Below, in pieces: positions 1 through 8,047 of a stretch of DNA of 14,967 nucleotides; within the stretch, counting starts at the first letter, position 1; every line of letters begins with the position of its first letter. This DNA is from Clostridiales bacterium (lineage in GTDB: Bacteria > Bacillota_A > Clostridia > Peptostreptococcales > Anaerovoracaceae). The notes under the pieces are model-generated. The model was given only the letters and a program-made list of their open reading frames with translations. It was not told where the DNA came from and ran no database searches. The position numbers and the translations under genes were made by a program. The stretch covers positions 1 to 14,967 of the forward strand of contig JAAZHB010000052.1 of assembly GCA_012510935.1 (NCBI GenBank). Reading direction: 5' to 3'.

Positions 1-737
1 ACTTCCTTAAGTTCCTTCTTAATCTTACCTTCAACGATTCTGTCAACCATCTCAGGCTTCTTTCCTTCGTTAAGAACCTGCTCGTGAAGAATCTTCTTCT
101 CGTTCTCGATGTACTCAGGATCAACCCCTGACTCATCAATAAACTTAGGATTCATTGAAGCAACCTGCATTGCCACATCCTTACCTACAGCTTCGATTTC
201 AGCAGCAGTAGCTGTTGTCTCAATACCAACTATTACTCCGATTCTTCCACCACCGTGAACATATCCTGTGTAAACAACACCCGGTGCTTCAAGCTTCTTA
301 AACCTTCTAATATTTAGGTTCTCACCAATCTTAGCAACCTTTGCTGTAAGTACATCCTTAACAGTATCTCCGCCAAAAGCATCGAACTTCTCTGTCATGA
401 ATGTATCCATATCCATCTCAGCCTTATTCAGAACGAATGCAGCTGTTTTATCAACGAACTCGATAAATTCCTCATTCTTTGCAACAAAATCTGTCTCTGA
501 GTTGATCTCAACTATAGCTGCTGTTGTGTGATCATCTGAGAAAGTTGCACTAACAAGACCTTCTGCAGCAATTCTTCCTGCCTTCTTCTGAGCCTTTAGA
601 ATTCCCTTCTCTCTAAGATAGTCAACTGCCGCTTCGATGTTACCATCAACCTCAGTAAGAGCCTTCTTGCAATCCATCATTCCAGAACCTGTAAGTTCAC
701 GAAGTTCCTTAACCATTGATGCTGTAATATTTGCCAT
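1..737 (-). CDS. tsf: Translation elongation factor Ts (3' end beyond window)
   Basis: EF-Ts is the guanine nucleotide exchange factor that recycles EF-Tu-GDP in the cytoplasm. Translating the minus strand from the ATG at 737 gives MANITASMVKELRELTGSG followed by MMDCKKAL, the N-terminal EF-Ts/UBA-like signature, and further in EINSETDFVAKN, the second EF-Ts family signature. An ACTCCT on the plus strand (AGGAGT on the coding strand) lies a few bases upstream of the start. About 245 codons are visible without a stop; the family is usually near 300 residues, so roughly 50-60 C-terminal residues are missing at the left edge. It lies 24 bp downstream of rpsB on the same strand, the standard rpsB-tsf arrangement, and is probably co-transcribed from the rpsB promoter. 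Nothing unusual is seen in the visible part. Confidence 0.97.
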   Translation of the reverse strand, partial: MANITASMVKELRELTGSGMMDCKKALTEVDGNIEAAVDYLREKGILKAQKKAGRIAAEGLVSATFSDDHTTAAIVEINSETDFVAKNEEFIEFVDKTAAFVLNKAEMDMDTFMTEKFDAFGGDTVKDVLTAKVAKIGENLNIRRFKKLEAPGVVYTGYVHGGGRIGVIVGIETTATAAEIEAVGKDVAMQVASMNPKFIDESGVDPEYIENEKKILHEQVLNEGKKPEMVDRIVEGKIKKELKE

Positions 738-761
738 TTCTATTACTCCTTTCAACGAGAA

Positions 762-1499
762 TTACTCCTCGTCATTAGCCTCTGTAACTTCTTCTTCCTG
801 AGCTTCCTGGAAGCTCTCGCCCTGCTTAGCCTCGATAATAGCGTCAGCCATGCAACCAGCAATTAGCTTAACTGCTCTAATAGCATCGTCGTTAGCTGGG
901 ATTACAAAGTCAACATCATCTGGATCACAGTTTGTATCTACGATACCGATAACAGGAATTCCAAGAATTCTTGCTTCCTTAACAGCAATCTTTTCCTTCT
1001 TAGGGTCAACTACGAAGATTGCCCCAGGCATTCCCTTCATATCCTTGATCCCGCCAAGATACTTCTCAAGCTTGTCAGCCTCGTTACGAAGCTTTAGAGC
1101 CTCTCTCTTAGCATACTTATTGATTGTACCATCTTCTTCCATTGCTCTAATCTCAGCAAGTCTATCGATTCTCTTTGAGATTGTCTTGTGGTTAGTAAGC
1201 ATTCCGCCAAGCCATCTTTCGTTAACGAAATACATGCCACATCTTTCAGCTTCATCCTTAATTGCATTCTGAGCCTGCTTCTTAGTTCCTACGAAAAGTA
1301 CTGGAGCATCTGTCTCTCCAACCTTTCTCATGAAATCATAAGCAACATTGATCAGATTGATTGTCTGCTGAAGATCGATGATATAAATTCCATTTCTCTC
1401 TGTGAAGATGTACTGGTTCATCTTAGGGTTCCATCTTCTTGTCTGGTGTCCAAAATGTACACCTGCTTCTAGTAGTTGTTTCATTGATACTACTGACAT
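762..1499 (-). CDS. rpsB: 30S ribosomal protein S2
   Basis: S2 is a late-assembling protein of the small ribosomal subunit, located between head and body and needed for S1 and mRNA binding. The 245-residue product starts [20 protein letters not shown], followed by [12 protein letters not shown], the classic S2 N-terminus, and contains [11 protein letters not shown] and the [12 protein letters not shown] / [15 protein letters not shown] blocks near residues 150-200. Length is normal for the family, and the acidic tail ([11 protein letters not shown]) is common in Firmicutes. The ATG has an ideal upstream GGAGGT. It is the first gene of a two-gene operon with tsf. A promoter at 1652-1680 and a long structured 5' leader suggest control at the mRNA level, possibly autoregulation by S2 (an inference). 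Confidence 0.99.
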   Translation of the reverse strand: MSVVSMKQLLEAGVHFGHQTRRWNPKMNQYIFTERNGIYIIDLQQTINLINVAYDFMRKVGETDAPVLFVGTKKQAQNAIKDEAERCGMYFVNERWLGGMLTNHKTISKRIDRLAEIRAMEEDGTINKYAKREALKLRNEADKLEKYLGGIKDMKGMPGAIFVVDPKKEKIAVKEARILGIPVIGIVDTNCDPDDVDFVIPANDDAIRAVKLIAGCMADAIIEAKQGESFQEAQEEEVTEANDEE

Positions 1500-1645
1500 A
1501 AAAATACCTCCGGTTCATTACTTCCATCGCGAGTCTCTAGCTTTAACCCGTCTCTATTGTCAGGGCACCGTAGTCATATCACGATGTGTCAGATATAAAA
1601 ATTCTTTAGCCTTAGGCGCAACAAAGATGTTGTTCCTAGCGGCAC
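1500..1645 (-). promoter_or_regulatory. Structured 5' leader of the rpsB-tsf mRNA
   Basis: About 145 nt separate the predicted transcription start (near 1645) from the rpsB ATG. On the coding strand the leader begins with a hairpin at 1609-1643: outer stem GCC/GGC, then TAGG/CCTA, then a 5-bp CAACA/TGTTG-type inner stem around a small loop. A second segment has the pairing ATATC/GATAT, and the motif TAGAGAC occurs twice between the hairpins and the Shine-Dalgarno (SD) sequence. Such a leader is compatible with ribosomal-protein feedback control, but I do not recognise a catalogued motif, and the ligand (S2 or otherwise) is a guess. Confidence 0.45.
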
Positions 1646-1651
1646 CAAATT

Positions 1652-1710
1652 ATTATAGTCAAAAAAGTCACTATTTGCAAGTATATTTCAGCTTTTTTTA
1701 CGCTTTTTTT
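1652..1710 (-). promoter_or_regulatory. rpsB promoter with A-tract upstream element
   Basis: On the minus strand the -35 box TTGCAA (1675-1680) and a perfect -10 box TATAAT (1652-1657) are separated by exactly 17 bp. Upstream, two A7 tracts at 1693-1699 and 1704-1710 are spaced 11 bp apart, about one helical turn, as expected of an UP-type element that boosts ribosomal-protein transcription. Predicted start is near 1645. Confidence 0.75.
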
Positions 1711-1776
1711 GCGCAAATTTTTATTTATAATCGATGTGTTAGTTCTCGATCATAACTGATTATTTCTTACAGTTAT

Positions 1777-1807
1777 ATATTCGACTGCATAGACTGCATA
1801 TTCGACT
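1777..1807 (+). repeat. Tandem 10-bp direct repeat upstream of the purine permease promoter
   Basis: ATATTCGACT occurs at 1777-1786 and again at 1798-1807, start to start 21 bp (two helical turns). A nested GACTGCAT pair lies between them at 1783-1790 and 1792-1799. The second copy ends at the first base of the -35 box of the downstream promoter, which is where a transcription factor would bind. The TTCGA core loosely resembles the CGAA core of PurR boxes, but it does not match the full PurR consensus or its inverted arrangement. Confidence 0.5.
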
Positions 1808-1836
1808 TGAAAAATAACGTATTAGTATTATATAAT
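1807..1836 (+). promoter_or_regulatory. Promoter of the purine permease gene
   Basis: The -35 box TTGAAA (1807-1812), an 18-bp spacer and a perfect -10 TATAAT (1831-1836) predict a start near 1843. This leaves a short 5' UTR of about 60 nt, too short for a purine riboswitch, and none of the conserved riboswitch elements is visible in it. Confidence 0.65.
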
Positions 1837-1902
1837 TAAAAAATATTCTTAATATAACTAATTGAAATTATTTGACAAGAACAATTAAAAAGGAGTAAAA
1901 AA

Positions 1903-3228
1903 ATGAGAAAGTTCTTTAAGCTCGATGAAATGAACACTGATCCGAAGACCGAAATTACAGCTGGTCTTACAACCTTCCTCTCGATGGTTTATATCCTGGC
2001 TGTAAATCCTGCTATTCTTTCAGCATCTGGTATGGATTCAGGTTCAATATTTACAGCAACTGCAATATCTGCAGCTATTGCTACAATCACAATGGCGCTA
2101 ATGTCTAATTACCCAGTTGCACTTGCTTCAGGTATGGGACTAAATGCTTATTTTGCAAGCATTTGCGGAACGATTGATGCAGCAAACCCTTGGGAAATCG
2201 CGCTAGCAGCTATCCTAGTTGAAGGTATTATCTTCATTTTGTTATCATTCACTAATTTTAGAGAGAAGTTAGTTAGTGATATTCCAAGTAATCTGAAATA
2301 CGGTATTTCAGTTGGTATTGGTCTCTTTATCGCTATTATAGGCTTAAAGAATTCAGGAGCTGTTGTAGACCTTGCTCTTGGAGATCTTTCTCAGCCTGCA
2401 GTACTTCTTTCACTTCTTGGTATTATTGTTATAGCAATAATGCATAACAAGGGAATAAAGGGAGCTATTTTCTATGGGATTCTAATTACTTGGGTTCTTG
2501 GAATGATTGCTCAAGCAGTTGGCTGGTATGTTCCAGATCCAGCTAATGGTGTATATTCTGTATATCCTTCATTCTCGTTTAGTGGTATTCCGCCAATGAA
2601 GTACATGTTCAGCTTTAACTTTAGCTGGGTATTTGATCACCTGCTTGAGTTTGTTGTTATTGTATTTTCATTCCTATATGTAGATATATTTGATACAGTT
2701 GGAACACTAATCGGTGTAGCATCAAAGGCCAATCTTCTTGATGATAAGGGAAATCTTCCTAAGGCTAAGCAGGCGCTTCTATCCGATGCCATCGGTACAG
2801 TAGTTGGTTCATGCTGTGGTACATCAACAGTTACTTCATATGTTGAGTCAACTGCAGGTGTTGCAGCTGGAGGAAGAACTGGACTTACATCCCTAACAAC
2901 AGGTATATTGTTCCTTATTTCTTTGATTCTTTCACCTTTGTTCCTATCTGTTCCTAGTTTTGCAACAACACCTGCACTTGTATTTGTAGGTTACCTAATG
3001 ATTACACAGGTTAAGAACATTAAGCTTGAAGGTGTTCCAATGTCTGATGCTATGGCAGCATTTATGGCAATCGTAATGATGCCTTTCACATCTTCAATTG
3101 CCAATGGAATCATGTTTGGTATTATCTCATGGGTAGTACTGAGAATCTTTGAAGGAAAGGCTAAAGATATTCCCGTTGTAATGTGGATTTCTACAGTGCT
3201 CTTCGCTTTATACATGATTATTCAATAA
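1903..3228 (+). CDS. Guanine/hypoxanthine (NCS2, AzgA-type) permease
   Basis: This is a polytopic inner-membrane protein of 441 residues, the usual length for the AzgA/PbuG/PbuO group of nucleobase-cation symporters that import hypoxanthine, guanine or adenine. It opens with a short cytoplasmic N-terminus (MRKFFKLDEMNTDPKTEITA) and GLTTFLSMVYILAVNPAIL, the family N-terminal signature. About residues 260-330 carry the diagnostic block VDIFDTVGTLIGVASKANLL, a KAKQALLSDAIGT stretch and GTSTVTSYVESTAGVAAGGR-TGL, which line the substrate site in relatives. AAGGAG lies upstream of the ATG with good spacing. The gene has its own promoter and terminator, so it is monocistronic. Which purine it carries cannot be read from the sequence, so no gene symbol is given. 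Confidence 0.93.
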   Translation: MRKFFKLDEMNTDPKTEITAGLTTFLSMVYILAVNPAILSASGMDSGSIFTATAISAAIATITMALMSNYPVALASGMGLNAYFASICGTIDAANPWEIALAAILVEGIIFILLSFTNFREKLVSDIPSNLKYGISVGIGLFIAIIGLKNSGAVVDLALGDLSQPAVLLSLLGIIVIAIMHNKGIKGAIFYGILITWVLGMIAQAVGWYVPDPANGVYSVYPSFSFSGIPPMKYMFSFNFSWVFDHLLEFVVIVFSFLYVDIFDTVGTLIGVASKANLLDDKGNLPKAKQALLSDAIGTVVGSCCGTSTVTSYVESTAGVAAGGRTGLTSLTTGILFLISLILSPLFLSVPSFATTPALVFVGYLMITQVKNIKLEGVPMSDAMAAFMAIVMMPFTSSIANGIMFGIISWVVLRIFEGKAKDIPVVMWISTVLFALYMIIQ

Positions 3229-3253
3229 TACTTTTTATGACATAAAAAAAGAT

Positions 3254-3296
3254 AACCGCTACAAACATTGAAATATCAATGTTTGTAGCGGTTTTT
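3254..3296. terminator. Bidirectional intrinsic terminator
   Basis: A perfect 18-bp stem (3254-3271 with 3276-3293) closes a 4-base loop. It is followed by a T-tract on the plus strand (3292-3296), and on the minus strand by the T7 tract complementary to the A-run at 3244-3250. It lies between two convergent genes, the purine permease (ends 3228) and the flavodoxin-like gene (ends 3358), and can serve both. Confidence 0.92.
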
Positions 3297-3310
3297 GCTA
3301 ACACGTTTTG

Positions 3311-3354
3311 TCCTATAAACCTTGTCCTATAAGCCACATTTTATCCTATAAGCC
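3311..3354. repeat. Three copies of an 11-bp repeat after the flavodoxin stop codon
   Basis: TCCTATAARCC occurs at 3311-3321, 3325-3335 and 3344-3354, with start-to-start distances of 14 and 19 bp. The last copy lies within a few bases of the stop codon of the minus-strand flavodoxin-like gene, so on that transcript the 3' UTR reads as repeated GGYTTATAGGA units ahead of the terminator. Function unknown; it may be a simple local duplication. Confidence 0.6.
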
Positions 3355-3357
3355 CTT

Positions 3358-3936
3358 TTACGCTAGGATAGATTTTGCTTCCTTAACAATAGCCTTTATG
3401 TTGTTCTTATCAACTAAATCAATTCCATTTATTATTCTGTTCTTCATATTATCTGCGTCAGGCTTCGCATCTTTAGTGCTACCCGACATTAGAACTTTCT
3501 TCATAACACCCATCATCATCTTATCGATTCCCGTAATCTTATTTGGATCGTATCTGCCAGATAAAATATATAATGTAGGATTTTTCTCTCCGTCTTTAAA
3601 AATCCCCTTGTAATTAATATCATATACTTGCATATAATTGTCCGATGATTCATTGGCAATTCCGACTCCAAAAATCAACAATCTATTAAGTAGCTCTTCG
3701 TCTAACTCTCCTTTGAATTTATCAAAGTCAACTATCCCGCTTCCCCGAATCCACCCACCATAGATTATCAAATCATATTCATATAGATTGATGCGACTTT
3801 TTGTTGCCTTGCCTGAATCATATGGGACAGCTTCACATTCAGACCCTGAGTCTCTAATTTCATCCGCAATCCACTCTGCATATTCTTTTGTTGATCCTCG
3901 TTTTGATGTGTATAGTATGATACCTTTCTTTCCCAT
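3358..3936 (-). CDS. Flavodoxin-domain protein (HemG/Flavodoxin_5-like), copy A
   Basis: The predicted product is 192 residues with a flavodoxin fold. Residues 5-25 contain GIILYTSKRGSTKEYAEWIA, with the TSKRGST loop that would hold the FMN phosphate. GGWIRGSG near 60-67 and FGVGIANES near 89-97 fit the loops that contact the flavin ring. The GRYDPNK motif near 127 is shared with the protein at 9093-9695. This family includes HemG-like protoporphyrinogen oxidases and uncharacterised flavodoxins; no heme pathway gene is nearby, so a generic electron-transfer or flavin-reductase role is the safer call. The ATG is preceded by AGGAGG at 5-base spacing. It starts 32 bp after the dnaE stop and is probably co-transcribed with dnaE. 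The C-terminal ~50 residues are lysine-rich and less recognisable. Confidence 0.8.
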   Translation of the reverse strand: MGKKGIILYTSKRGSTKEYAEWIADEIRDSGSECEAVPYDSGKATKSRINLYEYDLIIYGGWIRGSGIVDFDKFKGELDEELLNRLLIFGVGIANESSDNYMQVYDINYKGIFKDGEKNPTLYILSGRYDPNKITGIDKMMMGVMKKVLMSGSTKDAKPDADNMKNRIINGIDLVDKNNIKAIVKEAKSILA

Positions 3937-3968
3937 CGAGTCCTCCTAATTATATTATTTGTGCATTG

Positions 3969-6900
3969 CTACACTTTCACATTTCCTATTCCTAGAATTC
4001 TTTCTAGCCTTGCGACTAATTCTGGTTCAGCCTTAACACGGCTTGCATTATCTGCTCGAATCATTGTTCCATTTGGCAAATATACAAGCACCTCTCTTGA
4101 ACCCGGATACAAAGACAGTACATCCGTTATATGATACAATGCCCCTTTCGCATCCCCATGGCGTTCAATAACATCCTGACTGACTCTTAGTTTCACATAT
4201 TCCTCTGGACTAACAACAGTTGCTTGCTTAGGGCTAATCCTCTCACAATCTGTAAAATTTGTATTACCTATCTTTCTTGAAGCATGCCTATTCATATTAA
4301 GCTCAATGATGTTATTAATTGGAACAACAGAGTCAATCAAGATTTCCGGTGCTCCCTCATCCTTCATGCTGAGCTTTCCGGCAATAGCAACGATTTCATC
4401 CTCCTTGATAGCTGCCCTATATTTGTCAAAATTCCTAGGGAAAACTATTCCGCCAATGATTCCATAGAAATCTTCAAGCTGAATTCTTGCCATCGTCTGA
4501 GCCCGTTTAGTAATCATTTGCTTAACTTCAGTTAACATGCCAGCCAAAACAACCCTGTCTCCATCGCTGAATCTTGAGTTCTCAAGCTGTATCGACTCCC
4601 CATCTGCTGACTCTGCATCAAATTCCTCACTTACATCCAACAAAGCTGCTGTCGTCGTTGTAACATTAGCTTCAATAATATCCCTGTATCCTTCTAGCGG
4701 GTGCCCCGTCAGATATACTCCAATTACTTCCTTCTCAAGAGCAAGTAACTGATCATCAGCAAAATTTGATATCTTTGGCAATGACGGTGTCCTTGCAACC
4801 TCCTCCATGACCTCCTCCATTCCAGTAAGTTGAAAAAGAGAGACCTGATTAGTATTCATTCTGCGCGCATTCTTCTGTGCACTTGCTACCGTCTCATCAC
4901 ATACTGCCAAAAGCGCCGCCCTATTCGGTTCAAGCTCATCAAAAGCGCCCGCCTTAATTAGCGACTCTATAGTTTTCTTATTAAGCTCTCTTGGATCGAT
5001 TCTTTCAATGAATTCAAAAAAATTCTCTGGCTTTCCATTCTGCTCACGGCTTCGCACAATCTCCTCTGCAATGCCTGCGCCAACACCTTTAACGCTAAGA
5101 AGTCCGAACCTGATCTTCCCATCGCTTGCCTGAAAATCTGTATTACTCTATAGAACTGATGGCGGTAGACAGTCGATATCCATCTCCCTGCAATTTCTAA
5201 CATAGTCAGAAATATGCCTGGTCTCTCCCATAACACTTGACATAAGTGCCGCCATGAACTCAACTGGGTAGTGGCACTTCAAATATCCAGTCTGGAAAGC
5301 TACCACAGCATAGGCAGCAGCATGTGACTTATTGAAAGCATATTCGGCAAAACTAACCATTACTTCAAAAATTTCATTTGCCGCTTCTTCTGATACCCCA
5401 TTTGCTAGGCATCCCGCAATTGCCTCTCCATCCTCGTCCTCTTTCTTGCCATGAATGAAGTATTCTTTCTCCTGAAGCATGACTTTCATTTTCTTCTTAC
5501 TCATTGCTCGACGAACTTCGTCCGATCGGCCATATGAGTATCCGCCCAAATCTCGCACAATTTGCATAACCTGCTCCTGATAAACTAGGCAACCATAGGT
5601 TACTGCAAGAATTGGTTCTAATTGCGGCGTGATATATTTAATCTCATCCGGATGTTTCTTATTCTTGATATATGTAGGAATTGAATCCATAGGACCTGGT
5701 CTGTAAAGAGAGATTCCCGCTACAATATCTTCAAAGCAGGTTGGTTTAAGATTCTTCATGAAATCCGTCATTCCTGTACTCTCAAGCTGGAAAATGCCCA
5801 TAGTATTTCCGCTAGCTATCATCTTATACACCTCAGGATCATCATAACCCATCTTGGAAAAATCTATCTTTACACCATGGTTTCTCTCTATCATAGAAAT
5901 CGTCTTGCGAATTATAGTCAAATTTCGTAAGCCAAGAAAGTCCATCTTAAGCAGCCCAAGTTCCTCGATTGTCGTCATGTTAAACTGAGTCGCAAGACCC
6001 TTGTCGGATGAATATAGTGGAACATATTCATCCAAAGGCTGGCTGCTGATTACAATTCCAGCAGCATGTGTCGAAGCATGCCTTGGTAACCCCTCAAGCG
6101 ACATTGACAAGTCGATAATGCTTTTAGTAAGAGGATCAGACTCATATTTTGATCTAAGCTCAGGATTTATTTCTAGAGCCCTCTCAATTGTAATCCCCAG
6201 TTCTTTTGGGATTGCCTTTGCAATCTCATCGCCTTCTTGATAGGTAGCATTTAGCGCTCTTGCAACATCTCTAACTACAGCCTTTGCCTTTAGTGTACCA
6301 AAGGTAATAATCTGTGAAACCTTGTCATTACCATATTTTTGTACAACATAATCGATAACTTCACCGCGCCTCTCGATACAAAAGTCTACATCAATATCAG
6401 GCATGCTTACTCTACCTGGATTGAGGAATCTCTCAAAAATCAAATTGTATTTCAAAGGATCTATTTCCGTTATATCAAGGCAATATGACACGATACTTCC
6501 AGCTGCCGAGCCTCTTCCTGGTCCAACCGCGATTCCATTGCTTTTAGCATAATGAATAAAGTCCCATACAATAAGGAAGTATTCAACATATCCCATATTC
6601 TCAATAATCGAAATCTCTTTATCAAGTCTCTGTCTGTACTCGCTGCTAGGTTCAAGTGACTCTTGTCCATAGCGTTCAACAATCCCCTTATAGCAAAGCT
6701 GACGCAAATATTCGCTGCAGCTGAGTCCTTCTGGAGGAGCATATTCCGGCAAATGGTATTCACCGAATGAGAATTCAACATTGCATCTTTGCGCAATAAC
6801 ACTTGTCATATCACAAGCATCTGGTATATCCGCAAAAATCTGTCTCATTTCTTCTTCAGATTTAAGATAGAAACTATCGTTCTCAAAACGCATCCGATTC

Positions 6901-7595
6901 TCGTCATCTATATTTGTCGCTGTCTGTATGCAAAGCAGTATATCATGAGGTTTAGCATCTTCTTTTTTAAGATAATGTGAATCATTAGTTGCAACAAGCG
7001 GTATTCCGATGTCTTTAGACAATTTCTTTAAACCTTCAATTACAGTCTTGTCTTCTTTAAGGAAGTGATTCTGTATCTCTAAGAAAAAATTGTTCTCACC
7101 AAAAATATCACTTAGTTCGAGGGCTTCATTCTTTGCGCCATCATAGTCCCCTTGCAAAAGAAGTCTTTGAACATTTCCTGCAAGACATGCAGAAAGACAA
7201 ATAATACCTTCGCTATGTTCTTTTAGAACATCTTTGTCTATCCTTGGTTTGAAATAAAATCCTTCAGTGTAGCCTCGCGATACAATCTTTGATAGGTTCT
7301 TATATCCCGTCTGATTCTCCGCAAGAAGAATCAGATGTCCGCTCTGTCTGTCTTTATCTATATCCTTATCATGTAATGTTCTTGCTGCAGTATATACTTC
7401 GCAACCAATAATTGGTTTTATTTCCTCTTTAAGACAAGCCTTGTAGAAATCAATAACCCCAAACATTGCACCATGATCAGTTATTGCAACAGAATCCATC
7501 CCAAGCGATTTTGCGTAGGCTGGCAGTTCACTAATTCTAGACATTCCGTCTAGCAAGCTGTATTCAGTATGTACATGTAAATGTGTAAAACTCAT
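3969..7595 (-). CDS. dnaE: DNA polymerase III alpha subunit DnaE, interrupted by one in-frame amber codon
   Basis: This is the replicative DNA polymerase catalytic subunit of the DnaE type; in Firmicutes it usually works beside PolC. The reading frame spans 1208 codons, normal for the family. The chosen start gives MSFTHLHVHTEYSLLDG (PHP domain) and has AGGAAAAG upstream; the ATG at 7628 has no SD. Visible motifs: GPGRGSAAGS near 358-367, the catalytic Asp cluster PDIDVDF near 399-405, the third Asp in KMDFLGL near 552, and fingers with SFAEYAFNKSHAAAY. Codon 816 is TAG, between LPPSVL and SNTDF. Beyond it the same frame stays open for 392 codons. These include an HhH segment (GLLSVKGVGAGIAEEIV), a clamp-binding motif QVSLF and the OB domain (DRVVLAGMLTEVKQM). 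If the TAG terminates, the product lacks the HhH, clamp-binding and OB parts. It could be a nonsense mutation, a sequence error, or a real split; GTG at 5057 is the only plausible restart and its SD-like GAGGAG sits too close. The gene ends with TAG. Confidence 0.93.
5148..5150 (-). other. In-frame amber (TAG) codon within dnaE
   Basis: On the coding strand the codons read CCG CCA TCA GTT CTA TAG AGT AAT ACA GAT TTT. The family normally has LPP-x-[IV]-N-x-S at this point, so CTA TAG replaces an Asn and a variable, usually charged, residue. No frame change is needed on either side: the segments 7595-5151 and 5147-3969 are in the same frame. One base change from AAG, GAG or CAG would create this TAG, but the neighbouring Leu in place of Asn is also atypical. 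Confidence 0.9.
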
Positions 7596-7657
7596 ATTTC
7601 TTTTCCTGATTAATTCATAGTTCATCATAAATAAATATGATAAATAAAGTTATAGTT

Positions 7658-7666
7658 ATTATATCA
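7658..7666 (-). promoter_or_regulatory. Candidate extended -10 promoter for dnaE
   Basis: The minus strand carries TGATATAAT, a perfect extended -10 (TGNTATAAT), about 65 bp upstream of the dnaE ATG at 7595. No good -35 box is seen 16-18 bp further upstream, which is acceptable for extended -10 promoters. The region is AT-rich, so the call is moderate. Confidence 0.4.
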
Positions 7667-7861
7667 TAACGGCAGACGAATATTATAAAAGATAATTGTA
7701 GAACAATGTTAAATAATGCTGCCTTTTTCAACTGCAAATAGCTATAGAACTAGGTCTATATAATACGATTGAATTTTAAGTTGGATTAATAAGTATTCGT
7801 ATTTATATATAATAATTTACAGTTACTTAAATTAGGAATATCCGCCAAGCTCATCAGTTAA

Positions 7862-7879
7862 TTGTTATTAAATTAACAG
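7862..7879. promoter_or_regulatory. Candidate Rex (NADH-sensing repressor) operator
   Basis: TTGTTATTAAATTAACAG matches the Rex-box pattern TTGTTAA-N4-TTAACAA at 12 of 14 specified positions. It lies in the divergent region between dnaE and the TSUP permease, 57 bp upstream of the permease -35 box. Rex controls fermentation genes, including proline reductase, in related Clostridia. The site is AT-rich and does not overlap the promoter I predict, so it could be a chance match. The rest of the 418-bp gap (7629-8047) shows only the two promoters and the hairpin listed separately, and no RNA gene I can recognise. Confidence 0.3.
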
Positions 7880-7935
7880 TTTTCATATAATCATCATAAA
7901 TCTGAAATTTTTACCACAAAATTATCATATTTCTA

Positions 7936-7964
7936 TTGACTATTCGTTCACAAACTAATAATAT
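7936..7964 (+). promoter_or_regulatory. Promoter of the TSUP permease gene
   Basis: TTGACT (7936-7941) and TAATAT (7959-7964) are separated by exactly 17 bp. The predicted start near 7971 gives a 5' UTR of about 75 nt that contains the hairpin at 7982-8007. Confidence 0.6.
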
Positions 7965-7981
7965 TAACCTATATTAACAGG

Positions 7982-8007
7982 GTAGTTGTATTTCGGGGTA
8001 TAGCTAC
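7982..8007 (+). promoter_or_regulatory. Hairpin in the 5' UTR of the TSUP permease mRNA
   Basis: GTAGTTGTA (7982-7990) pairs with TATAGCTAC (7999-8007) through 9 base pairs, two of them G-U, closing an 8-base loop TTTCGGGG. No U-tract follows, so it is not a terminator, and the SD sequence (8036-8041) lies 28 nt downstream. It may be a protein- or RNA-binding element or mRNA stabiliser; I do not recognise a riboswitch class. Confidence 0.4.
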
Positions 8008-8047
8008 TCAAGAAAGATTATTCTATATTTTATATGGAGGTTATATT

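Noticed and set aside
850..1755. Plus-strand open frames across rpsB and its leader
   Set aside because: They are antisense to a certain ribosomal protein gene or its leader and have no RBS or family features.
1690..1902. Purine riboswitch upstream of the purine permease
   Set aside because: The predicted 5' UTR is only about 60 nt and none of the conserved purine aptamer elements is visible.
5148..5150. Pyrrolysine at the dnaE TAG
   Set aside because: No Pyl genes are in the window, DnaE is not a known Pyl protein, and TAG ends three other genes here normally.
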